A stretch of 64,000 bases of DNA from Chryseobacterium sp. G0201 (GCF_003815655.1 NZ_CP033917.1:248001-312000); one strand, 5' to 3'. Positions 53,793 through 62,832 are shown, numbered from the stretch's first letter. Numbers and translations are program-made. The notes: generated by a model from the sequence alone, not told the origin.

Positions 53793-54092
53793 TTATTTTG
53801 TCTTATTTAGAATAAACTTCAAACAAGCTATTTCTAAAGTCCCAATAAACCACCATGTTGGAAACCTAAAATAAGTATAAAGAAGTGTAAAATTATCTAC
53901 AATTTCAAGATCTTTAGTAGCATTTTCAATTTCAAAATTCATAGATAAAATGGGAAGTAAAAAACCGAATAATAAAAATGCAACCAGATAAATGATCCAG
54001 TTGCATTTTTTTATTATTCTATATTTCCAGACTCCGAAATTAAATATTAGCATTAAAGCTAAAACATAAAAATCAAACGTTCCTAAAAGCAT
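53793..54092 (-). CDS. Small membrane protein
   Basis: This 99-residue protein has three membrane helices, about 5-20, 32-52 and 78-95, with a polar stretch between the second and third (NFEIENATKDLEIVDN). It starts four bases after the CCA-transferase stop, so it is in the same operon. I recognise no family. Confidence 0.7.
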   Translation of the reverse strand: MLLGTFDFYVLALMLIFNFGVWKYRIIKKCNWIIYLVAFLLFGFLLPILSMNFEIENATKDLEIVDNFTLLYTYFRFPTWWFIGTLEIACLKFILNKTK

Positions 54093-54096
54093 ATCA

Positions 54097-55515
54097 TTAC
54101 ATTTTCAAACCTAATTTCTCAGCTTCTACGATCACAAATTTTGTGGCTTCTTCTTTATCATTAAGAATTTCGCCTTCCAAAATGGCTTCTTTTACTTTTT
54201 CCTTTAAAATTCCAATCTCACGTCCGGGTTTAAGATTAAACATTTCCATAATCTCCTCTCCTGAAATGGGTGGCTGGAAATTTCTAACGTGATCTTTTTC
54301 TTCAACCTCTTTTATTTTAACAGCAACGTATTCAAAATTCTTTTTAAATCGCTCTTGCTTTTTAGAGTTTTTCGTGGTTATATCAGCCTTACAAAGCGTA
54401 AAAAGATCTTCCATATTTTCGCCGGCATCGAAAAGTAATCTTCTCAACGCCGAATCTGATGCATCGTCCGTGATCAAAGCGATTGGACGAGATGAAAGTT
54501 TTACCATTTTCTGAACATACTTCATGTCCGGACCCAACGGTAATTTCAACTTTTGAAACATCGCTTTTACCATTTTTGATCCTAAAAACTCATGTCCATG
54601 GAAAGTCCAGCCCGTTCCTTCAACGAATTTTTTTGTCGGAGCTTTTCCTATATCGTGGAGCAATGCAGACCAACGCAGCCAAAGATTATTAGTGTTCAAA
54701 GAAATGTTATCTACCACTTCTAATGTGTGGTAAAAATTATCCTTGTGAGTTTGACCTTCTACCTCTTCTATTCCTTTTAGTTCAATTAATTCAGGGATAA
54801 TTAATTTCATCAATCCTGTTTCTTCCATCAATCTCAATCCGATCGATGGTTTTTCAGAAAGCATGATTTTATTAAATTCAACCATAATTCTTTCCATGGA
54901 AACAATTTTAATTCGCTCCGCTTCCTGTTTTATGGCTTCTAAAGAGTTTTCTTCAATTTTGAAATTCAATGTTGATGCAAAACGTATCGCTCTCATCATC
55001 CTTAACGGATCGTCAGAATAGGTTTGAGCAGGCTCTAGTGGCGTTCTTAAAATTTCTTTCCCCAAATCATCGACACCATTGAAAGGATCGATCAATTCAC
55101 CAAAATTATCTTTATTCAAAGAGATCGCCATTGCATTAATGGTAAAATCTCTTCTTTTCTGATCGTCTTCTAATGTACCACCTTCTACTTCCGGTTTACG
55201 GCTGTTTTCGGTGTAGCTTTCTTTTCTGGCGCCTACAAATTCAAGTTCTAGGTCTTTGTATCTGACCATCGCTGTTCCGTAAGTTTTGAAAACAGAAACC
55301 TTCATTTTAGGATCTATTTCTTTGCCTACACTTTCAGCAAGTTCAATACCGCTCTGTTCGGTAACAAAATCAATATCCGTTGAAGCTTTTCTCTTCATCA
55401 AAAGGTCCCGAACATATCCGCCGACAATATATACCGACTGATTATTTTTGTCCGCGACTTCAGAGATTATTTTGAAAAGCTTTAAGTTTTTATTTTGATT
55501 AAGATTAATGAACAT
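54097..55515 (-). CDS. CCA tRNA nucleotidyltransferase-type enzyme with HD domain
   Basis: This is a 472-residue class II nucleotidyltransferase that likely adds or repairs the CCA end of tRNA. The N-terminal catalytic domain has VGGYVRDLLMKRKASTDIDF with the metal-binding DxD, and KRRDFTINAMAIS. A tRNA-binding helical domain follows, then an HD domain at about residues 260-370 (LRWSALLHDIGKAPTKKF). Length and domain order match bacterial CCA-HD proteins. No second poly(A) polymerase-like gene is in the window, so the CCA role is the safer assignment. Confidence 0.93.
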   Translation of the reverse strand: MFINLNQNKNLKLFKIISEVADKNNQSVYIVGGYVRDLLMKRKASTDIDFVTEQSGIELAESVGKEIDPKMKVSVFKTYGTAMVRYKDLELEFVGARKESYTENSRKPEVEGGTLEDDQKRRDFTINAMAISLNKDNFGELIDPFNGVDDLGKEILRTPLEPAQTYSDDPLRMMRAIRFASTLNFKIEENSLEAIKQEAERIKIVSMERIMVEFNKIMLSEKPSIGLRLMEETGLMKLIIPELIELKGIEEVEGQTHKDNFYHTLEVVDNISLNTNNLWLRWSALLHDIGKAPTKKFVEGTGWTFHGHEFLGSKMVKAMFQKLKLPLGPDMKYVQKMVKLSSRPIALITDDASDSALRRLLFDAGENMEDLFTLCKADITTKNSKKQERFKKNFEYVAVKIKEVEEKDHVRNFQPPISGEEIMEMFNLKPGREIGILKEKVKEAILEGEILNDKEEATKFVIVEAEKLGLKM

Positions 55516-55703
55516 TTTTTTAGATGCTTAAATATTTAAAGTTTAGATATTAGATGTACAGTCAGAATTCAAATTATAGCTGAATTACCGACCATTATCT
55601 AATGTAAAACCACTAAGAAATTAAGTTTATCAAGCCGCTGACTTCATATTCTTAATGCCTTAATGGTTGAATGATCTTGCAAAGATAATTAAAATCTTTT
55701 CTT

Positions 55704-56252
55704 TTACTCGCGAAGAACTTTTATTCTGTTATCGCTCCAGATTTTTATTACAGATGAACCTGAATATTTTGACACTTTTTCTCTGTCTTCTTCAACTGCA
55801 TAATCTACCAGATCAATAATTTCTTTCGAAATATCCGAGAATTTCAACGGACTTTTATCTCCACTGAAATTCGCTGACGTTGACACTAAAGGTCTGTTTA
55901 ATTTTGTAATTAATTTTTTACAGAAATCATTTTTCACCAAACGGATTCCGATGCTTCCGTCTTCTGCCAATAATTCTTTAGGTAAACCTTTTGGATTCTC
56001 GTAAACCAGGGTTACAGGTTTTTCACTTAAATCCATGATTTCCCAAGCCATCTCCGGAACGTCAACCAAATCCTGTAATCTCTTTTCAGTTTCCACCAAA
56101 ATGATCATCGATTTGTTTTTTTCACGTTTCTTGATGTCAAAAATTTTGTTGATTGCCTCTATGTTTGTCGCGTCACAGCCAATTCCCCAGATTGTGTCTG
56201 TTGGGTAAAGGATGGTTCCGCCGGATTTTAATATGTTGATGATGTTTTCCAT
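55704..56252 (-). CDS. L-threonylcarbamoyladenylate synthase, YrdC/TsaC type
   Basis: This 182-residue YrdC-domain protein makes threonylcarbamoyl-AMP, the precursor of the t6A37 modification in tRNA. SGGTILYPTDTIWGIGCDA is the classical start, followed by IKKREKNKSMIILVE and RPLVSTSANFSGDKSP. It lacks the C-terminal Sua5 domain, so it is the short TsaC form. A 188-base gap separates it from the CCA enzyme, so it may have its own promoter. Confidence 0.93.
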   Translation of the reverse strand: MENIINILKSGGTILYPTDTIWGIGCDATNIEAINKIFDIKKREKNKSMIILVETEKRLQDLVDVPEMAWEIMDLSEKPVTLVYENPKGLPKELLAEDGSIGIRLVKNDFCKKLITKLNRPLVSTSANFSGDKSPLKFSDISKEIIDLVDYAVEEDREKVSKYSGSSVIKIWSDNRIKVLRE

Positions 56253-56277
56253 TGTTTAATCTAAAATTTTTAAGTTT

Positions 56278-56329
56278 TGGCTAAAGCCATACTGAAAATT
56301 TAATATTGATAAACGGGTTAAAACCCGTT
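56278..56329. repeat. Outer REP-like palindrome pair
   Basis: TGGCTAAAGCCA at 56278-56289 and AACGGGTTAAAACCCGTT at 56312-56329 have the same order and orientation as the pair right of the transposase at 56929-56980. This is a third, outer copy. Confidence 0.8.
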
Positions 56330-56398
56330 CCTATTGATTTTATTCGACCGCAAATTTACAAATCTTTAGACATAAAATTATAAATTAAAATGCTCTAT

Positions 56399-56988
56399 TC
56401 AATAGGAATGGGCTTTAGCCCATTCAACTAAAAGATAAAATCATTCGGCTTTAGCCAAAACTTAAATTACAAATTTATATTTCCATAAATTCTTGATATT
56501 CTTCTGCAAATGTTTTCTTACTGTGATGCCTCTCCTGATTTTTAATATAATTCCTCACTGAATCAATCATCGATTCTGAAACTGATACCGCAAAATATTC
56601 ATCCTGCCAAGAAAACTTTTCTTTTGTCAATTGATTTTTATTAATCCAATTTGAAGATTCTCCTTTTATGAGTTGCACAACTTTTTCTATATTTTGGTTC
56701 GAACCCAAAGAGATTAAACAATGACAATGATCAAAATACCCATTAATCATATCTAAATAAATACCTTTTTCTGAAGCATTTTCTTTAATATGTTTCCATA
56801 CTTTTACTCTTAACTCTGATTTATCTAAATAAGGAATTCTATTCCTTGTTGAAAAGACAAGGTGTACATACATTTTAATAAAAGGGATTTGTGTTGTTTT
56901 GTCCAAAAATAAGAATTCATTTTAAATTTTGGCTAAAGCCAATTGATTTTCTGTCATAAAAAAACGGGCTAAAGCCCGTTCCTATTAA
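56399..56988 (-). mobile_element. IS200/IS605-like (RAYT) unit flanked by inverted palindrome pairs
   Basis: The transposase gene lies between two similar sets of palindromes in opposite orientation. On the left are AATGGGCTTTAGCCCATT (56407-56424) and GGCTTTAGCC (56447-56456). On the right are TTGGCTAAAGCCAA (56929-56942) and AACGGGCTAAAGCCCGTT (56963-56980). The outer borders both carry AATAGGAA / TTCCTATT. This is the layout of a REP-associated tyrosine transposase with its target palindromes. Confidence 0.75.
56475..56906 (-). CDS. REP-associated / IS200-type Y1 transposase
   Basis: This is a 143-residue HUH single-strand transposase. The HUH motif is HCHCLI at about residues 64-69, and the catalytic Tyr is in VRNYIKNQERHH at about 119. 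KMYVHLVFSTRNRIPYL is the typical N-terminal strand, and the KKTFAEEYQEF ending is common in this group. The frame opens with TTG at 56906, and an internal ATG at 56873 is the alternative start. All catalytic residues are intact, so it may be active. The surrounding palindromes are its likely substrates. Confidence 0.88.
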   Translation of the reverse strand: MDKTTQIPFIKMYVHLVFSTRNRIPYLDKSELRVKVWKHIKENASEKGIYLDMINGYFDHCHCLISLGSNQNIEKVVQLIKGESSNWINKNQLTKEKFSWQDEYFAVSVSESMIDSVRNYIKNQERHHSKKTFAEEYQEFMEI

Positions 56989-57011
56989 TATGTTTAAAAT
57001 ATTTTGCAAAA

Positions 57012-57515
57012 TTATAATCTCGGCAAATACCTTTCCTCAATAATATTCAAATGGTGAATATTATGGCCGACAATTAATTTCCCGATAGTTTCTACAGAAA
57101 TTTCATTTCCGTTGGCTGTTCCGATATTATGTAAAACTGATGAATTTAATGTTTCCAATAAAATCTGAGAAGATTTTCTGATCAGTTTATATTCTTCCAA
57201 CAAAGATTCTAAAGTTCTTTCGTTAGCAAAAGAATTAGCAGCATATAATTCTTCATCAAAGCCGGGTAATTCATTTTTATCACCTCTTGCAAACGCTAAA
57301 ATTCGATATTGAAAAATTCTTTCGGTGTCCGATAAATGTAACAGCAATTCCTTCAAAGTCCATTTTCCTTCATCGTAAGCAAAATGAGATTGTTCTTCTG
57401 AAAGTTTTGAATAAATAGCTATTGTTTTTTCTCCAGAAATTTTCAATTCTCCCAACCAATCTGCGGAAGGAATGTTATCTAAATATCTCTGAACGTATTT
57501 TTGAAAATCAGTCAT
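57012..57515 (-). CDS. DinB family metal-dependent protein
   Basis: This 167-residue four-helix protein is of the DinB/YfiT superfamily. Likely metal ligands are the His of LLLHLSDTERIFQYR and the His pair of GHNIHHLNIIEERYL near the C-terminus. Members include thiol transferases and stress-induced proteins of unknown chemistry, so I do not assign a reaction. It stands at the end of a minus-strand series. Confidence 0.86.
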   Translation of the reverse strand: MTDFQKYVQRYLDNIPSADWLGELKISGEKTIAIYSKLSEEQSHFAYDEGKWTLKELLLHLSDTERIFQYRILAFARGDKNELPGFDEELYAANSFANERTLESLLEEYKLIRKSSQILLETLNSSVLHNIGTANGNEISVETIGKLIVGHNIHHLNIIEERYLPRL

Positions 57516-57606
57516 GTTAATATGGGTAATAAAATATAGTTGATAAATGATAAGCGATAATTGATGACAATCGCGCTTTAATCATTTATAATTTATCAAT
57601 GATCGT

Positions 57607-58056
57607 TTATAAATTGTTTGTCCATTCGTAGAAGTTAACAGAATCATACAATTCGAAACCGCAAGCCGGATATAATTGATTTCCGACATCGTTGGATTTT
57701 CCTGTTTCCAGCAAAACTCCGCACGCATCGGTGGATTTCGCCAATTGTTTAGCTTCTTCAATTAATTCTTTTGAAAAGCCTTTTCCGCGGTGATTTTCGT
57801 TGACATATAAATCATTCAACAGCCAATAAGGCTTCATTCTTGTGGAAGAAAATATTGGATATAATTGAACAAAACCAACTAAATTTCCATTTTCCTCGGC
57901 AACAAAAATTTCGGAATCTTTATTTTCGATTCTTTCTTTCAGGAAATTTTCAGCGGCAGGAATATCAGACTCTTTATGGTAAAAAACTCTGTATTGATCA
58001 AACAATTCAGCCAATTGAGTCAAATCCTGAATGGTAGATTTTCTTGTATTTTTCAT
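57607..58056 (-). CDS. GNAT family N-acetyltransferase
   Basis: This is a 149-residue acetyltransferase. The acetyl-CoA loop is in LYVNENHRGKGFSKELIEEA, with the QxxGxG-like pattern (HRGKGFS), and the C-terminal part has LLETGKSNDVGNQLYPACGFELYD. The substrate is unknown. It starts five bases after the next gene up, so the two are co-transcribed. Confidence 0.9.
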   Translation of the reverse strand: MKNTRKSTIQDLTQLAELFDQYRVFYHKESDIPAAENFLKERIENKDSEIFVAEENGNLVGFVQLYPIFSSTRMKPYWLLNDLYVNENHRGKGFSKELIEEAKQLAKSTDACGVLLETGKSNDVGNQLYPACGFELYDSVNFYEWTNNL

Positions 58057-58061
58057 CTTAA

Positions 58062-58541
58062 CTATAAATGATGGTCGAAACTTAAAACTCTTTTCATTTT
58101 CCAGTCTTTACCTTCCAAAATCCATAAAATGGTGAATTTTGCACGGCTTCCTTTATTCCATTTTCCTTGATAGAGTTCGGCAAAATCATGTTCGCCTTCT
58201 TCAATAAAGGCATACAAAACATTATCCTTATACAAAGGGTAAACCTTCATGCTATTGGGAACCAATTCACGTCTTACTTTATTTGGTCCACCACAAATGT
58301 TATTTTTTATTGAGGCAGTGAAGGCTTTTTCGCCAGAAGTAATTCCGCCTTTATCGTGGTAAAATTCTAAATCATCACTCACGATAGAAGGATAATGAGA
58401 AAGATCACATTTGTTAAATCCGATATCGAATATCAAACTGTCTAATTTCTTCGCCGTTTTGTATAATTCATCGGTATTTTTCACCTGAGAATATGCAACT
58501 TGACTTAAAATGAACAGCACTAAAATCTGAATCTTTCTCAT
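58062..58541 (-). CDS. Exported NTF2-like / DUF4440-type protein
   Basis: This 159-residue protein has a signal peptide (ending VAYSQ). The mature region fits the NTF2-like fold: ELYKTAKKLDSLIFDIGF, then LSHYPSIVSDDLEFYHDKGG, ending in WKMKRVLSFDHHL. It is probably periplasmic. Such domains bind small ligands or act as scaffolds, and no reaction can be given. It is next to the GNAT gene in one transcript. Confidence 0.8.
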   Translation of the reverse strand: MRKIQILVLFILSQVAYSQVKNTDELYKTAKKLDSLIFDIGFNKCDLSHYPSIVSDDLEFYHDKGGITSGEKAFTASIKNNICGGPNKVRRELVPNSMKVYPLYKDNVLYAFIEEGEHDFAELYQGKWNKGSRAKFTILWILEGKDWKMKRVLSFDHHL

Positions 58542-58615
58542 TATTTTTTATTTTTAATTAATTTTATTTTTCACACTTTGTGATTATCTTCCAAATGTTT
58601 AAATAATCGACTGCA

Positions 58616-58695
58616 ACCCTAGCCCCGATTGAAACGACATCCTTTTGTGTAGCGCAGCGTAACAAAAGATATAGTGGAAAGCGGGAAACAGCTTC
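58616..58695. repeat. Interspersed repeat (CTAGCCCCGAT...GCGGGAAATAG family), copy 3
   Basis: The left end is ACCCTAGCCCCGATTGAAAC and the right end is GTGGAAAGCGGGAAACAGCT. The inner stem is CATCCTTTTG / CAAAAGATA-like around a GTAGCGCAGCG loop. It lies just downstream of the cystathionine gamma-synthase stop. Confidence 0.8.
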
Positions 58696-58712
58696 TTAAG
58701 AAAAAAATTAAA

Positions 58713-59852
58713 TTAAGAAAAGGCTTTTTCTAAATCTGCAATAAGATCTTCTGCATCTTCAATTCCAACGCTTAAACGAACTAGATCATCGGTAATCCCA
58801 AGTTCAGCGCGTTTTTCAGCAGGAATAGAAGCGTGAGTCATCAACGCAGGGTGATTCGCCAAAGATTCTACTCCACCAAGAGATTCCGCCAACGTGAAAA
58901 CTCTTACTTTCTCTAAAAACTTAACAGCATCTTCTTTTTTACCTGACTTGAAAGTGAAAGAAACCATTCCTCCGAAATCTTTCATTTGAGCTTTTGCCAA
59001 TTCATATTGTGGATGAGATTCTAATCCCGGATAAATTACTTTATCTACTGCAGGGTGAGATTCAAGATATTTCGCCACTGCCATTCCGTTTTCTGAATGT
59101 CTTTGAACTCTTAATGCCAATGTTTTAATTCCTCTCAACACCAAATAAGAATCGTGTGGTCCTAAAATTCCACCGCTTGCAAATTGGATGAAGTGAAGTT
59201 GATCTCCTAACTCAGCATCTTTTGCAACCAACGCTCCGGCAATAACGTCAGAGTGACCTCCTAAATATTTTGTAGCAGAATGCATTACGATATCAGCTCC
59301 CAAATCAATTGGTCTCTGTAAATAAGGTGTCGCGAAAGTATTATCAACAGCAACCAGAATGTTTTTTCCTTTTGCAATTTCTACAACAGCTTTGATATCA
59401 ACCAATTTCATCAATGGATTGGTTGGTGTTTCAATCCAAATCAGTTTTGTTTTATCTGTAATAACATCGGCGATTTTTGAAGCATCATCAAAATTAACGA
59501 AGGTAAATTTCAACTGATATTTTTCAAAAAGTCTCGTGAACATTCTGTAGGTTCCACCATACAAATCATCTACTGCAACAACCTCATCACCCGGGTTTAA
59601 TAATTTTAAAACACAGTCGATTGCCGCTAAACCAGAACCAAAAGCAAGACCTCTTGCTCCGTTCTCGATGCTTGCCAAAGAGTCTTCCAACGCCTGTCTT
59701 GTAGGGTTTGCCGCTCTTGAATATTCATAACCTGAATGTACTCCAGGGCTTTTTTGTGCGAATGTAGATGTTAAAAATACAGGAACATTCACAGAACCTG
59801 TTGCAGATTCGTGATGTTGTCCTCCGTGAATAACTTTTGTATTAAAATTCAT
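58713..59852 (-). CDS. Cystathionine gamma-synthase / gamma-lyase family PLP enzyme
   Basis: This is a 379-residue trans-sulfuration enzyme. The PLP Lys lies in HSATKYLGGHSDVIAGAL. Other marks are GYEYSRAANPTRQALE, DDLYGGTYRMF, AVDNTFATPYLQRPI, and SLGGVESLANHPALMTHASIP near the C-terminus. Gamma-synthase, gamma-lyase and O-succinylhomoserine sulfhydrylase share these motifs, so the exact reaction in methionine/cysteine metabolism is not certain. It lies 129 bases downstream of gldC. Confidence 0.9.
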   Translation of the reverse strand: MNFNTKVIHGGQHHESATGSVNVPVFLTSTFAQKSPGVHSGYEYSRAANPTRQALEDSLASIENGARGLAFGSGLAAIDCVLKLLNPGDEVVAVDDLYGGTYRMFTRLFEKYQLKFTFVNFDDASKIADVITDKTKLIWIETPTNPLMKLVDIKAVVEIAKGKNILVAVDNTFATPYLQRPIDLGADIVMHSATKYLGGHSDVIAGALVAKDAELGDQLHFIQFASGGILGPHDSYLVLRGIKTLALRVQRHSENGMAVAKYLESHPAVDKVIYPGLESHPQYELAKAQMKDFGGMVSFTFKSGKKEDAVKFLEKVRVFTLAESLGGVESLANHPALMTHASIPAEKRAELGITDDLVRLSVGIEDAEDLIADLEKAFS

Positions 59853-59981
59853 AATATTTTGCTTTTAGCTTATTGCTTTTGGCCTTTAGCTTTACAACTA
59901 ACCTGCCAAAACTTTATTATTATCTGCTTTGTACTTTTAGCAAAAAAGCCAATTGCCAGTTGCTAAAAGCCAGAAGCATTC

Positions 59982-60308
59982 TTACATTTTTATAGCAGAT
60001 TTTACCGCAAATTGTTCTGCAATCTGCTCGATCCATTGTGCTACATCTTCCTCTCCTGTTGCTCTTTGGTAAGTACTTCCAAGAGAAAGTAAAATTTGGT
60101 GCATAAACATTTTCATTTGATCAACAGGCATTTCTTTTGTCCAAAGATCAATTCTTAACGCTTCCATCTTTTTATCATCCCAAACGGAAATCATCGTTGC
60201 TTTAGTTTCTTCTTTTTCAATTCCTCCATCCTGCGCATTCCAAGTAATAAGTTCAGGAATGTGGTTTTCATCTAATTCAACGTCTATCGTAATTTGAGTC
60301 TTTCTCAT
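59982..60308 (-). CDS. gldC: Gliding motility protein GldC
   Basis: This 108-residue protein matches GldC of Flavobacterium: MRKTQITIDVELDENHIPE, then WTKEMPVDQMKMFMHQILLS and the GEEDVAQWIEQIAEQFAV region. It has no signal peptide or membrane segment. GldC is needed for full gliding, and its molecular role is unclear. It follows gldB after about 110 bases that include a tandem heptamer repeat. Confidence 0.92.
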   Translation of the reverse strand: MRKTQITIDVELDENHIPELITWNAQDGGIEKEETKATMISVWDDKKMEALRIDLWTKEMPVDQMKMFMHQILLSLGSTYQRATGEEDVAQWIEQIAEQFAVKSAIKM

Positions 60309-60365
60309 AACTTTCTATATATTTCTAATAATTTTATTTTTTTGCTGGTAAATAACTTTCCCGCC

Positions 60366-60412
60366 AACTTCTAACTTCTAACTTCTAACTTCTAACTTCT
60401 AACTTCTAACTC
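60366..60412. repeat. Tandem heptamer repeat between gldB and gldC
   Basis: AACTTCT is repeated six times without change, plus a partial seventh unit (AACTC). It lies in the 112-base gap between gldB and gldC and is a simple-sequence tract liable to slippage. Confidence 0.95.
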
Positions 60413-60420
60413 CCCGCCTC

Positions 60421-61404
60421 TTACTTCAATTTCGGTTTATATCCTGATTGATTAAAAATCGTTGTAGCATCCATTTTCAGGAAATCTACCAACTTGGTAT
60501 CAGGTTTTTCTTTAAAATAGGTTCTGCAAACCTGCCATCCTGCGAAAATTCCGACTTGTGGTGAAGATTCATTGTCTATTTCTGTGTAAAATTTAGAGAA
60601 TGGTCCGGGAGCAATAAAACGCTCTACCAACCTATGATCATCTCCAAAAATCAGATTATTTTCAACAAAATAGTTCCAGATGTTGGCTTCATTTGCAACC
60701 GTCCAGTCATATTGTTTTTGCGTGTAGTTCATTTTCAGATAATCCGGGAAATTCGGTAAAAATGCATCCTGAACAATCATTATTTTTCCGTTAAGAATAA
60801 TCTGATCAATAAATTTTTGGTGATCAGGCGATTCTTTAACCACATTTTCAGCAAATATCTGTGAAACTTTCGGTACAATATTCTGAGGGTTCATTGATTT
60901 CTGGAAATACAGTTCTAACCCTTTGTAGTTTGGATTTCCATCTCCCATAAAACCTGTAACATCTATGAACAGAAGATTCCCTTTCTCATCATAAAATATC
61001 GGATCCTGAATCATCTGTAAAGCCGATGAAAACAAAAATACTTTTGGGCTCTTGAATTGAGGAAAGTAATATTTAATATGAGAAAACAGATCCTGAAGTT
61101 CTTTTTGAAGCTTATTCTGGTCTATTTTACCGATCGCTTCTTTATACAATTTTACTTCTCCGGCATCGGTTCTTCTTTTTCCGAAGTCGGCATCAGAAAC
61201 CGTCCCCTGAAACCAAGGAAATTGAGTTTTAAACTGATCTAAACTTACATTCGGATCATAAAATTGTTTCGAAATATCCGTAATTTCAACTTTTTCGGCA
61301 GGGTTTTTGACTTCCACATTCCATTGGTTCTGAGTATCTTTCTTACAAGAATTCAGACTCAAAACTAAGAGTGAAGAAAGCGCAATAGTTCTAAAAATCT
61401 TCAT
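60421..61404 (-). CDS. gldB: Gliding motility lipoprotein GldB
   Basis: I use the ATG at 61404, giving 327 residues with a lipoprotein signal (MKIFRTIALSSLLVLSLNSC). The mature sequence, with FPWFQGTVSDADFGKRRTDAG, VFLFSSALQMIQDPIFYDE and VERFIAPGPFSKFY, fits GldB, an essential envelope lipoprotein for gliding in Flavobacterium and widely kept even in non-gliding members. Together with the T9SS-tagged nuclease at 33291 it indicates a T9SS organism. The longer frame to 61452 would bury the signal. Confidence 0.93.
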   Translation of the reverse strand: MKIFRTIALSSLLVLSLNSCKKDTQNQWNVEVKNPAEKVEITDISKQFYDPNVSLDQFKTQFPWFQGTVSDADFGKRRTDAGEVKLYKEAIGKIDQNKLQKELQDLFSHIKYYFPQFKSPKVFLFSSALQMIQDPIFYDEKGNLLFIDVTGFMGDGNPNYKGLELYFQKSMNPQNIVPKVSQIFAENVVKESPDHQKFIDQIILNGKIMIVQDAFLPNFPDYLKMNYTQKQYDWTVANEANIWNYFVENNLIFGDDHRLVERFIAPGPFSKFYTEIDNESSPQVGIFAGWQVCRTYFKEKPDTKLVDFLKMDATTIFNQSGYKPKLK

Positions 61405-61456
61405 TATTTTTACATGGAATTTAAGTTTACAAAAATACGGATTTAAACACAACCAA

Positions 61457-62104
61457 ATGATGAAAAATAAAATATTTATAACAGCAGTTTTAAGCTTAAC
61501 ATCAACCGTTTTATTTAGTCAAAACCTCACTTTTAAGGATAAAAACCTTGAAAAAGCAGTCGTAGAAAATTTTGACATTAATAAAGACAAGGGTATCAGT
61601 AAATTTGAAGCTGAAGCAATCACCAACTTATTTTTAGTGAATAAAGGCATCACTTCAACCGATGATCTTGTCTATTTCAAAAATGCAACGATGGTTGTTT
61701 TGGATGACAATTCGATTGCAAATGGGGCAATAAAGAACCTCAGCAAATTAGAATTATTTTCTTGCACAGGCTGTAAAATCTCTAAATTTGAGGCTGATAA
61801 TGTGCAAAACTTAACTTCATTATATCTTGACAATAATTCTATTGAAAATATTATGTTCAGAGTAGCACCAAGAATTAATCAGCTAACATTATCTTTAAAT
61901 AAATTAAAAACGATAGACTTAAGTTCATTGAAAAATTTAAGAAAATTAAACCTTGAACATAATCAGCTTCAAAAATTGGATATTTCTTTAAATAAAGACA
62001 TGCAAACCGTAAATTTAGGAGGAAATAAAATGAAAGAAACAGATGTAAAAAAAGGTTTGAAAACCGATGTTACTATTTTCTTGGATGAACAAAAAGAACA
62101 ATAA
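61457..62104 (+). CDS. Exported leucine-rich repeat-like protein
   Basis: This is a 215-residue protein with a signal peptide (ending VLFSQ). After a short EF-hand-like segment (NFDINKDKGISKFEAEAI) come several LRR-like units: LSKLELFSCTGCKISKFEAD, NLTSLYLDNNSIENIMF, RINQLTLSLNKLKTIDLSSL and NLRKLNLEHNQLQKLDI. It is probably a periplasmic or surface binding protein. It diverges from gldB with only 52 bases between the start codons, so the promoters must overlap. The function is unknown. Confidence 0.82.
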   Translation: MMKNKIFITAVLSLTSTVLFSQNLTFKDKNLEKAVVENFDINKDKGISKFEAEAITNLFLVNKGITSTDDLVYFKNATMVVLDDNSIANGAIKNLSKLELFSCTGCKISKFEADNVQNLTSLYLDNNSIENIMFRVAPRINQLTLSLNKLKTIDLSSLKNLRKLNLEHNQLQKLDISLNKDMQTVNLGGNKMKETDVKKGLKTDVTIFLDEQKEQ

Positions 62105-62128
62105 ACCAAATTTTAATTCAAAAAAACC

Positions 62129-62662
62129 ATGCAACTCGAAACCGACAGATTGATATTAAGAAAACTCGAAGAAAACGATTATGAACGTTTATTTCTTTTG
62201 GATTCTGATCCTGAAGTTATGAAATATATTGGTGTTCCGGTTTTGAAAGATGTAAATCAATCGAAAGATGTTATCAGAACTATTCAAAAACAATACGAAG
62301 ACAATGGTATTGGTAGATTCGCTGTGATTGAAAAAGAAAGTAATTTACTAATTGGCTGGAGCGGATTAAAATTTTTAACCCAAGAAATCAACGGTTACAA
62401 CAATGTTTATGAGCTAGGTTATCGTTTCATGCCGGAATATTGGGGGAAAGGTTATGCTCTAGAATCAGCAAAGGCTTCTTTGGATTATGGTTTTAATGAT
62501 TTAAATATTGATATAATCTACGCAATGGCTCACTCTGAAAATGATGCTTCTAATCATATTTTACAAAAACTAGGTTTCGAAAGAATGAACGAATTTATGG
62601 AACCTGACGGAGTTTGTTTCTGGTATGAATTACAATGTGAAAAATACAGTTCAAAATCATGA
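62129..62662 (+). CDS. RimJ/RimL-type GNAT N-acetyltransferase
   Basis: This 177-residue acetyltransferase starts METDRLILRKLEENDYERLF-like (MQLETDRLILRKLEENDY), the usual opening of the ribosomal-protein acetyltransferase group. The acetyl-CoA loop is YWGKGYALESAKASLDYGF, and NDASNHILQKLGFERMNEF is the typical ending. The substrate cannot be inferred. It lies 24 bases after the LRR gene and is probably in the same transcript. Confidence 0.92.
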   Translation: MQLETDRLILRKLEENDYERLFLLDSDPEVMKYIGVPVLKDVNQSKDVIRTIQKQYEDNGIGRFAVIEKESNLLIGWSGLKFLTQEINGYNNVYELGYRFMPEYWGKGYALESAKASLDYGFNDLNIDIIYAMAHSENDASNHILQKLGFERMNEFMEPDGVCFWYELQCEKYSSKS

Positions 62663-62832
62663 TTTTAAGACAAAAATCCTAAGTTTAGATGCAAAAAAAC
62701 CACTAATTTTGGAATTTCATTTTCACTCGAAGTTTCGGAAGGAAATGACATTCATAAAATCGGTTTGAAAAACATAAGTAACAAAGTAAAATATTCTAAG
62801 AAATTCAGAATAGACTAAAAAAAATATAAACA

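Noticed and set aside
59872..59977. Partly complementary GCTTTTGGCC / AAAAGCCAGAAGC segments as a terminator or small RNA
   Set aside because: The pairing is imperfect over about 100 bases, has no T-run, and lies inside the gldC to gamma-synthase gap where it would break a likely transcript.
60366..60412. Short tandem repeat as a CRISPR array
   Set aside because: The seven-base units adjoin each other without spacers and no cas gene is in the window.
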